Under the pieces are notes generated by a model, which searched no databases, was not told the DNA's origin, and saw nothing but the letters and a program-made list of their open reading frames with translations. A program made the position numbers and the translations under genes. Below, one piece after another: positions 7,669-14,736 of a DNA stretch of 64,000 nt (position 1 is the stretch's first letter; each line of letters starts with the position of its first letter). Source of the DNA: Comamonas sp. lk (GTDB lineage Bacteria > Pseudomonadota > Gammaproteobacteria > Burkholderiales > Burkholderiaceae_C); NCBI RefSeq assembly GCF_900564145.1, contig NZ_UOOB01000001.1:2110754-2174753 (forward strand), read 5' to 3'.

Positions 7669-8847
7669 GTGCAGACAAGCAATATCTTTGGCCACAGCGA
7701 GCGACTGATAGAAATCAGAAAGCGCGTGCGCCACTTTGTAGACCACGAAGCGATACCGAGAGAGTGCCCAGAATTAGCCCATGATGTTCCGGCCTTGGAT
7801 CGCGTGGCAGGAGAGTTACGCAAGAAGGCCATGGCTGCGGGTATCTACGCGCCGCAATTGCCGACTCAACTGGGTGGCCTCGGCCTGTCGTGGCGAGACC
7901 GTGCCGTTGTGCTTGAAGAGTCGGGCCGAAGCTTTCTTGGGCCGATCGCCATGAACTGTGCTTCACCCGATCAGCCCAACATGATCAATTTGATGGAGCA
8001 CGGATCACGCCAGCAGCGCAGCAACTACCTGGAGCCACTGATCCGTGGAGATGTTCGCTCTTGCTTTGCAATGACGGAGCCGTCTCCAGGTGCGGGCTCC
8101 GATCCTTCGATGCTGCAAACCACTGCGCGGCGCCGACCGGGGGGCTGGGTGATTGACGGCCGAAAGTGGTTCATCAGCGGTGCGGTCGATGCGGCGTTCG
8201 CCATTGTGTTGGCGCAAACTTCGGAGGGGGCTACTACCTTTATCGTGGATGCGGACAACCCTGGATATCGCGTCGTTAGAAATATTTCGAGCATCGACGG
8301 CTTTCAGATCGGAGGGCATGGCGAGATCGAGCTCAATGCTTGCGAAGTGGCTGACGACGCCGTGCTGGGAGAAGTGGGGCAAGGATTCATCTATGCGCAG
8401 AGGCGATTGGAGCCGGCACGTCTTTCGCACTGTATGCGCTTCATTGGGCGCGCATCGCGCGCTATGGAAATAGCGCAGGAGTATGTAAAGACCCGCTTTT
8501 CCTTTGGCAAGCCCCTGGCAGACCTGCAGCAAATTCAGGCCATGGTGGCCGACTCGCACATTGATCTACACGCCAGCAGGCTGATGACCTGGCATGCGGC
8601 GGCCAAGATGGACTTAGGGGAATCGGTCAAGCATGAGTCGGCCATGGCCAAGGTGTTCGTGTCCGAGGCCGTGGGTCGGGTGGCGGATCGCGCCGCACAG
8701 ATGATGGGCGCATTGGGCATGTCTGAGGACACGCCGGTTTCTTTGATCCTGCGCGAGCTTCGTCCATTTCGGATCTATGACGGCGCATCGGAGCTGCACC
8801 GCGCCACCCTGGCGCGGCGAATTCTTAAATCCAATCTTCAACCTTGA
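7669..8847 (+). CDS. Acyl-CoA dehydrogenase, ACAD10/11-like, with Asp at the usual base position
   Basis: 392 residues from a GTG start with AGAGGAAG just upstream. Family marks are FAMTEPSPGAGSDPSMLQTTA, KWFISGAVDAA, RFSFGKPLADLQQIQAM and QMMGALGMSEDTP. At the position where most members have Glu (YEGTSQIH) this protein has RIYDGASELHR, with Asp. ACAD10/11-type enzymes also carry Asp there, so it is probably active and may prefer hydroxylated or branched acyl-CoA; that preference is inferred. The gene starts 24 bases after the Bug gene, consistent with one operon. Confidence 0.9.
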   Translation: MQTSNIFGHSERLIEIRKRVRHFVDHEAIPRECPELAHDVPALDRVAGELRKKAMAAGIYAPQLPTQLGGLGLSWRDRAVVLEESGRSFLGPIAMNCASPDQPNMINLMEHGSRQQRSNYLEPLIRGDVRSCFAMTEPSPGAGSDPSMLQTTARRRPGGWVIDGRKWFISGAVDAAFAIVLAQTSEGATTFIVDADNPGYRVVRNISSIDGFQIGGHGEIELNACEVADDAVLGEVGQGFIYAQRRLEPARLSHCMRFIGRASRAMEIAQEYVKTRFSFGKPLADLQQIQAMVADSHIDLHASRLMTWHAAAKMDLGESVKHESAMAKVFVSEAVGRVADRAAQMMGALGMSEDTPVSLILRELRPFRIYDGASELHRATLARRILKSNLQP

Positions 8848-8859
8848 TCGAACACCGCA

Positions 8860-9846
8860 ATGCACAAATTCAAATCCTTTCGACTGTTGGCCGGCGAGGG
8901 TGCACCGATTCGCCAGTTTGCCGAGTTGTCTGTTGACGATCTCAGCCCGGGCAACGTCGTCATTCAGGTCGCCTTCTCCAGCATCAACTACAAGGATGCG
9001 CTCGCATCCAAGGGTCTGAACGGCATCATCCGCGCCTGGCCCCGCATCGGGGGGATCGACCTGGCTGGCACCGTGCTGGAGTCTGCTGATGGGCGCTTCC
9101 AGAGTGGTGACGAGGTTGTGGTGCATGGCTTCGGCATTGGAGTGGAGCACGATGGGGGGCATGCGCAGGTCGCCAGGGTGCCTGGTGACTGGGTGTTGCC
9201 CATTCCCAAAGGGCTAAGCCTCTTCGATGCGGCAGTCCTAGGTGCCGCCGGCTTCACCGCAGCCTATTCGCTGCACCTGATGGAACTCAACGGACTTGAG
9301 CCCGATCGGGGGCCGGTACTGGTCGACGGCGCCACAGGTGGCGTTGCTAGTGTGGCGATCGACATGCTGGCCCAGCGCGGCTACCAGGTGACAGCCATGA
9401 GTGGAAAAGCAGATGAAATACCGTATCTGAAGAGCCTAGGGGCAAGCATTGTCATCGGACGTCTTGCACCGCAAGACAAGCCCAAGCCACTGGAGAAGGC
9501 CCAGTGGGCGGGTGCTGTGGACTCCGTGGGTGGAGCGACTCTGGCTTGGCTGACCCGCACCATGCTGCCCGGTGGGGTGATTGCCTCCTTTGGAAATGCG
9601 GGCGGCGCCGAGCTGGAGACTACGGTGCTGCCCTTCATATTGCGGGGTATTCGCTTGCTGGGCGTCAATGCCAATGCTTCCATGCCGGTGCGACAGATTG
9701 TCTGGAACAAGATTGCCAATGAGTACCGGCCAAAAAACCTGGCGCAAATCGCCCGCGTTATCGGACTGGATGAGCTGCCGAGCTACTTGGATCGTACGCT
9801 GGCGGGGCAGATCCGCGGGCGTACTTTGATTGATATGAGTAAGTAG
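8860..9846 (+). CDS. Medium-chain oxidoreductase, AcuI/YhdH type
   Basis: 328 residues. The protein shows SSINYKDALASKG, the IDLAGTV strand and a nucleotide-binding loop VDGATGGVASVAIDMLAQRGY, ending in GQIRGRTLIDMSK, all typical of the YhdH/YhfP branch. Characterised members (AcuI) reduce acryloyl-CoA with NADPH; others are simply quinone-reductase-like. Only 12 bases separate it from the preceding dehydrogenase. A reductase of enoyl-CoA type in a degradative acyl-CoA operon fits, but its substrate is not fixed by sequence. A decayed copy of its N-terminus lies at about 764-890. Confidence 0.88.
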   Translation: MHKFKSFRLLAGEGAPIRQFAELSVDDLSPGNVVIQVAFSSINYKDALASKGLNGIIRAWPRIGGIDLAGTVLESADGRFQSGDEVVVHGFGIGVEHDGGHAQVARVPGDWVLPIPKGLSLFDAAVLGAAGFTAAYSLHLMELNGLEPDRGPVLVDGATGGVASVAIDMLAQRGYQVTAMSGKADEIPYLKSLGASIVIGRLAPQDKPKPLEKAQWAGAVDSVGGATLAWLTRTMLPGGVIASFGNAGGAELETTVLPFILRGIRLLGVNANASMPVRQIVWNKIANEYRPKNLAQIARVIGLDELPSYLDRTLAGQIRGRTLIDMSK

Positions 9847-9870
9847 CAGATACCTCCCACTACAAGAGCC

Positions 9871-9983
9871 AAGACTCTCGACCACAAAGTGGCCGTAATC
9901 ACCGTGCGGGGCATGGGATCGGTCGTGCCGTTGCCTACGCATAAGTTGGTGTGGTAGTGGTGTCCAGTGCCCGCAAGGAGGTT
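9871..9983 (+). pseudogene. Remnant of a short-chain dehydrogenase (SDR) N-terminus
   Basis: Reading 9877 onward gives LDHKVAVIT, the first strand of an SDR; after a frameshift near 9905 the sequence reads HGIGRAVAYA, the GxxxGIG cofactor loop, then a stop and VVVVSSARKE, the second strand. The similarity ends where a transposon-like end (9984) begins. The gene probably once followed the oxidoreductase in the same operon and was cut by a mobile element. Confidence 0.65.
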
Positions 9984-9996
9984 CGTTGTTGCATAA
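9984..9996 (+). repeat. Solitary IS end
   Basis: CGTTGTTGCATAA is identical to the reverse complement of 11981-11993, the right end of the IS element, and points inwards in the same direction as a left end. It follows directly on the SDR remnant. It may be a relic of an earlier insertion of the same IS type. Confidence 0.65.
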
Positions 9997-10157
9997 GTCC
10001 ATTTGTCAAGGAGGTCAACAAGCTGCCCGAATAGTGAATTTATGCACAGTCGACCAACGACGAGTCGGCTTCCAACCTCTGGTTAATTTTGGTCGGCTCG
10101 GATGCTCAAAATTGAATCAGCGCTGACAGCCCATGAATGATGAAAATGTGAACGATC

Positions 10158-10766
10158 GTGAAAATATACTTCTCCCCCTTCTCGCCCTACGTCCGCAAGT
10201 GCCTGGTAACTGCCCATGAGTTGGGCTTTAACGACCGCATACAACTACTGCCGTCAAATGCCAACCCGGTTCAGCGCGACCAGCAGATCATTGCTAAGAA
10301 CCCGCTAGGCAAGGTGCCTACCTTTATCACCGATAGCGGCGCCGTGTTGTACGACAGCCGAGTCATCTGCGAGTATCTCAACGAGGTGGGCAATGGTCGG
10401 CTCTTTCCCCGTAGTGGCGACGCACGCTGGGCGACACTAACGCTGCAGGCCCTGGGCGACGGCATGCTTGACGGCGCCCTCATCGCACGCTATGAAGACG
10501 TGGCCCGCCCCGAGGCATTGCGTTGGTCCGACTGGCGCAATGCGCAGCTGGACAAGGCTGAGACCTCGATAGGCCATCTGTCGAGCAATCCTGACCTCAT
10601 TGCACCGGATCGTGTGGATATAGGAACGATCACGGTGGCCTGCGCTCTGTGGTACCTGGATCTACGCTTCGACGACTTTAACTGGCGCGCCCGTCATCCC
10701 GCTGTTGCGAGCTGGTACACGGAATTCTCAAGGCGACCCTCGTTGCAGACCACTTGGTCTCTATGA
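10158..10766 (+). CDS. Glutathione S-transferase family protein
   Basis: 202 residues. The N-terminal thioredoxin fold begins MKIYFSPFSPYVRKCLVTAHELG and contains the cis-proline region NPLGKVPTF and the glutathione-binding DSRVICEYL; an all-helical C-terminal domain follows. The start is GTG 10158, the first possible start after an in-frame stop at 10149. The Ser in SPFSPYVRK is the likely catalytic residue. The gene is alone, framed by a solitary IS end upstream and the IS element downstream, so it may have been carried in with them. Confidence 0.88.
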   Translation: MKIYFSPFSPYVRKCLVTAHELGFNDRIQLLPSNANPVQRDQQIIAKNPLGKVPTFITDSGAVLYDSRVICEYLNEVGNGRLFPRSGDARWATLTLQALGDGMLDGALIARYEDVARPEALRWSDWRNAQLDKAETSIGHLSSNPDLIAPDRVDIGTITVACALWYLDLRFDDFNWRARHPAVASWYTEFSRRPSLQTTWSL

Positions 10767-10965
10767 CCGAGGGGGTGACGAGACCGGATTACCTGCGGTA
10801 GCGCTGGCACAAGTGGTCGGCATGGCCGCTTCGGAGTGGCGCTCGGCTGGATGGGTGAACGATGTCGGGTCGCTTGTCCAGATCATGAAAGCTAAAAGCA
10901 ATGCTGAACCTCCACCGCACTACGGTCACTCGGATCAGCGGAGGGAGGGTGGTCACGCCAAGTGG

Positions 10966-11995
10966 GGCGCTGTTGCATAACTCCAACTTGAGGCGAACCA
11001 CCCCAAACCCCAGCCGTGGCTATGCCACGGCTGCCGTCTGAGGACGGCCCAGTTCTGTAAATCGATTCAATATCGCTGCACGGATATGCAGCTCATTCAC
11101 TTGGCGTTCAAAGGTTCTGGACATGACCCTTTCGCCTAGTCGTTTAATACAGTTCATCTTGGTTTCCACCAGGCTTTGCCGGTGATAACCACTCCACACT
11201 CTCCATATCCTTCGAGCCAAACGTCTGCATGCAACGAGCGCCGCATTGCGACACGCGAACGCATCGCCTTTGCGTATCCGGGCGTTCTTTCTCGGAGGAA
11301 TGATGGGGACGGCACCCCGCTGAATCACCGCCTCATACACGGGCGGTGTGTCATACGCTCCATCGCCCGTCAGGCTCTCAAGCGCTTCATCCTCCGGTAA
11401 CTGCTGCAGCAAGTCAGGCAACACCGCAGCATCGCTGACATTGTTGGACGTCACGCAGATGGCCCTGATCTGCAATGTCTGGGCATCAATGCCAATGTGC
11501 AGCTTGCGCCACTGGCGGCGACGCTCAGGCCCATGCTTTTTGCACTTCCACTCGCCTTCGCCCAGGAACTTGATTCCTGTCGAATCCACCAGCAGGTGCA
11601 ACCCGCCTTGGCTGCGTGTGTACGGCACCTGAACGTTCAGCCCTAATTGGCGTCTGCACAAAGTACTGAAGTCAGGGGCAGGCCAAGCAAGCCCCGACAA
11701 TTGCAGCACGGACTGCACCAGTCCCGTGCTCTGCCGTAGGGCCAAGCCAAACAGATTCTTGAGCGTCAAGCAAAACTGGATGGCAGCATCCGAGAACTTC
11801 GGGCTACGCCCGCGTTTGCCGCTTGCTGCGGCAAACCAAGACATCTTCTTATCCAACCAAATCGTCAGGGAGCCACGAGCCTTTAGGGACGAGTTGTACT
11901 GCTTCCAATTGGTGGTGCGATAACGTTTCTTGGGTGTGGGCTGGCTCATACACCGAGCCTACAGAGCACAGGCTCGGTGTTTATGCAACAACGCC
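10966..11995 (-). mobile_element. IS5-family insertion sequence, complete
   Basis: About 1,030 bases bounded by inverted ends: GGCGCTGTTGCATAA at 10966-10980 and the reverse complement GGCGTTGTTGCATAA at 11981-11995, differing at one base. One transposase gene on the minus strand fills it. I found no convincing target duplication at these borders. A 13-base match to its right end lies alone at 9984-9996, and a decayed transposase start of the same family lies near 63618-63683. Confidence 0.85.
11020..11949 (-). CDS. IS5-family DDE transposase
   Basis: 309 residues. The N-terminus has SLTIWLDKKMSWFAAASG, and the catalytic triad appears as LLVDSTGIKFLGEGEW (first Asp), SLTGDGAYDTPPVYEA (second Asp) and SLVETKMNCIKRLGERVM (Glu in the Y-2-R-3-E-6-K type motif). 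Length and motifs fit IS5 transposases, probably of the IS903-like branch. The frame is intact, so the element may still be active. Confidence 0.93.
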   Translation of the reverse strand: MSQPTPKKRYRTTNWKQYNSSLKARGSLTIWLDKKMSWFAAASGKRGRSPKFSDAAIQFCLTLKNLFGLALRQSTGLVQSVLQLSGLAWPAPDFSTLCRRQLGLNVQVPYTRSQGGLHLLVDSTGIKFLGEGEWKCKKHGPERRRQWRKLHIGIDAQTLQIRAICVTSNNVSDAAVLPDLLQQLPEDEALESLTGDGAYDTPPVYEAVIQRGAVPIIPPRKNARIRKGDAFACRNAALVACRRLARRIWRVWSGYHRQSLVETKMNCIKRLGERVMSRTFERQVNELHIRAAILNRFTELGRPQTAAVA

Positions 11996-12067
11996 GCTAA
12001 AGTCGCAAACACAATACCGGCTCAATAAAAACTGAATCGCACCGGTGATCTTACGGCTGGCGCGAGC

Positions 12068-12844
12068 CTACATCTCGATGACTGGGGTCAGCCTGAACTG
12101 GTGGAGCAGCACCTCGCTTAGCTCTGTCGGGCTCAGCTGCTTTTTCTCGATACGGCTGTCTGTGATCGTCTTGAGCATGTCGCCCAGCAAAATGCTACGG
12201 CCACTGCTGTGGTGTTGCACAACTACCAGTTTTTGCACAAAGATCGCATCCGGATGCGTGGAATTGAGATAGTTGGCGGGAACGAAATCGATCCACTCCT
12301 GAGGTGACAGGTCGAAACTGTACTGATTGGCCCACTCGCCATCTACTCGGGCTTTGAGCAGGTACTCACCGCGCTCGTCACGGGTGAGCTGAAAGGTGTC
12401 GCTGTCCTGCGCAATATTCACGTCCACCATTTCCAGATCCATCGGAGCACGGATGCCGTAGCTGCCGAAGCCCAGGTCGCACAGCCAGTGTCGACCTTCG
12501 ACCTCGGCAATCACGGCCATGTGGGTTCGAGGCCTGCGGGCCGGGTAGAACATGGGACGCGCCGCGACAAATTGGTAGGGAATGCCCAGAGCTTGCAACG
12601 CCATGGCGAACAGACCGTTTACCTCGTAACAGTAGCCTCCCCGGCCTTGCCGGAGAATTTTTTCGGCGATCTCTTCAGGCGCCAGCGAGACGACTTTGCC
12701 TGCTTGAACATCCAGATTTTCAAAGGGAACCGTAAATAGCTGTTGCCGCATCAGCGCGAGCAAGGTGGCGGTGTCAGCGATGGCATGACCTGTGTAGCCA
12801 ATGCGTTGCAAGTAGGTGGGTAGATCGAAATTGCTGGCATGCAT
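12068..12844 (-). CDS. nat: Arylamine N-acetyltransferase
   Basis: 258 residues from ATG 12844, which has AAGGA about eight bases upstream; an upstream in-frame start adds 14 residues that do not match the family. Members transfer acetyl from acetyl-CoA to aromatic amines and hydrazines through a Cys-His-Asp triad, seen here as RGGYCYEVNGLF, RTHMAVIAEV and LCDLGFGSYGIRAP. The cytosolic enzyme stands alone and is divergent from a MocR-type regulator, with a palindromic site in the shared 107-base gap, so that regulator probably controls it. Confidence 0.93.
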   Translation of the reverse strand: MHASNFDLPTYLQRIGYTGHAIADTATLLALMRQQLFTVPFENLDVQAGKVVSLAPEEIAEKILRQGRGGYCYEVNGLFAMALQALGIPYQFVAARPMFYPARRPRTHMAVIAEVEGRHWLCDLGFGSYGIRAPMDLEMVDVNIAQDSDTFQLTRDERGEYLLKARVDGEWANQYSFDLSPQEWIDFVPANYLNSTHPDAIFVQKLVVVQHHSSGRSILLGDMLKTITDSRIEKKQLSPTELSEVLLHQFRLTPVIEM

Positions 12845-12896
12845 GAAAAAGTCCTTCGCAAGATTGCAGCCAGAAAGATAGAACATGGCTTGAATT

Positions 12897-12937
12897 ATCT
12901 GTATAAGCAGAATGAGTAAAAATTTACCTATACAGAT
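12897..12937. promoter_or_regulatory. Inverted repeat in the nat/mocR gap, candidate MocR operator
   Basis: ATCTGTATA (12897-12905) and TATACAGAT (12929-12937) are perfect inverted copies, centre to centre 32 bases, close to three helical turns. They lie between divergent nat and the MocR-type gene, where a dimeric GntR/MocR protein would bind. Confidence 0.65.
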
Positions 12938-12951
12938 TGAGTGACACGTCT

Positions 12952-14420
12952 ATGCAGAACTCGGTGCCTATAGCCAGGCCTTCATCTCCGCACTATCTGC
13001 GAATTGCCGAGACGTTGCGCCAGACACTGGCCTCGGGCGCATTACGTCCCGGCGACCGCCTGATCTCTGCGCGCAAGCTGGCTCAGCGGGAACAGGTTAG
13101 CCTACCCACGGCACTGGAGGCGCTGCGTTGTCTTGAGGCAAAGGGGCTGATCGTTGCTCGACCACGTTCGGGCTACTTCGTGCCTCAAGCGAACAGCGGC
13201 GACTTGAGCCTGTCATTTCGAACGCATTCCCGGTCGTCATCGCGCCCTTTGCCGGTGACTATGGCGGGCTTGGCGCGCTCCTTGTTCAGCAGTGCTGACA
13301 TGCAGTTGATACCGCTGGGCGCTGCGCTGCCTGATCCCGCTTGGTTGCCGGCCTCCACATTGCAGCGCGCATTGCAGACGGCGGGACGTCGCTTGCAAGG
13401 GCACGGCCAGACCTACAGCATGCCGCCGGGGCGAGCGGAGCTGCGCGCCCAGATTGCGGCACGGGCGGCTCAATGGGGTGGACAGTTTGGCCCGGACGAT
13501 GTCATTGTGACCGCTGGCGCCACACAAGCCGTGCGACTGGCGCTGCGTGCTGTCTGCAAGCCTGGCGATGTGGTTGCGATTGAGCGCCCGGCTTATTTCG
13601 GCACATTGTTGGTGCTGGAAGACTTAGGCCTGAAGGCACTAGAGATCGCTACTGATCCGCACCTTGGCATGTTGCCAGATGCTGTGGCAACGGCCCTGGC
13701 AAAGCACAAACTCAAAGCGGTACTGGCTTCACCCACTGTACAGACCCACTGGGGGCCTGTATGCCGGTAGAGCGCAAGCGTGCACTGGTGGCCTTGCTGG
13801 AGCAGGCTGGCGTACCCTTGATTGAGGATGACGTGTATGGCGATCTCGCAGGTGACACCCTGCGCCCGCCTGCCTGCACAGCCTTCGATATCAGTGGCAA
13901 CGTGCTGTATTGCAGCTCCGTTTCTAAAACATTGGCACCGGGCTGGCGCATTGGCTGGATTGCGCCAGGGCGTTTTCAAGAACAAGTGCTAAAAGCGCGT
14001 CTGGCCGCAGACTGGGCTGGTGTGCCTCTGCTGGAAGCTGCCTTGAGCGAGGTATTAGGCAGTGGCGACTACGACAGGCACTTGCGGCGCTTGAAACCCC
14101 GCATGCAAGCCGCAGTACAGGCCATCATGGCGCGTGTGGAATCCAGCTTTCCCGCAGGCACCAGAGTGTCAACGCCCAGCCAAGGCTTTTTACTGTGGGT
14201 GCAGTTGCCTCCGCAGATCAATGCAATCGAGGTGTACCGACATGCGTTGGCGCTGGGCATAGGCGTCAGCCCCGGGCAGCTGTTTACACCGCAGGCCGAT
14301 CTTCCCAACTACCTGCGCCTGAATTGCGCCAACGATACAACTCCTCGGCTGTTGGGGGCGGTGGGCCAGATTGGAGAGATATGTTGTGAGCTGATGAGGC
14401 AGGCTGGAAGCACCGATTGA
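12952..14420 (+). pseudogene. MocR-type (GntR-aminotransferase) regulator, frameshifted
   Basis: The first frame, to 13770, encodes a GntR winged helix (LASGALRPGDRLISARKLAQ, LPTALEALRCLEAKGLI) and the front of an aminotransferase-like domain (TAGATQAVRLALRAVCKPGD). At about 13745-13765 the expected NPTGACMP is broken to THWGPVCR by a net loss of one base beside a run of five G. The second frame, 13761-14420, resumes with the rest of the fold including the PLP lysine in CSSVSKTLAPGWRIGW. The whole would be about 490 residues. It is either a real inactivation or a single sequencing error. The start may also be TTG 12937, which would overlap the operator. Confidence 0.85.
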
Positions 14421-14736
14421 GTCAGTGGCGTCTTCCTATATTTGATAGGAACTCGAGTTTGGAACCCAACGCAATCGGCAGCTTCTAGCGGGAGAGCATT
14501 GGCCCTAGACAACCCTTTGTGGCCGTTTCATTCTCAGTTGTTAATGCCTTCTATTCGGTGGAAGTCGTCACACATTGCGTCGGCGATGACTCATATTTTT
14601 CCGAAAGCAAGCGTGAACGGTATGACGCCTAGCTCGCTGCGCAAGCGGCACCCGGTATACGAATCGGAGGGGAAACGTCGTTGAAAAATGGCCGCAGAAG
14701 TTGCTAAATTCCTTGGCCCAGGTACCTCGTGAGTCG
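14421..14736. other. Intergenic stretch with no recognised gene
   Basis: 316 bases between the MocR gene and the 3' end of the TonB receptor. Short open frames exist but none resembles a known protein, and no strong terminator was seen. Confidence 0.5.
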
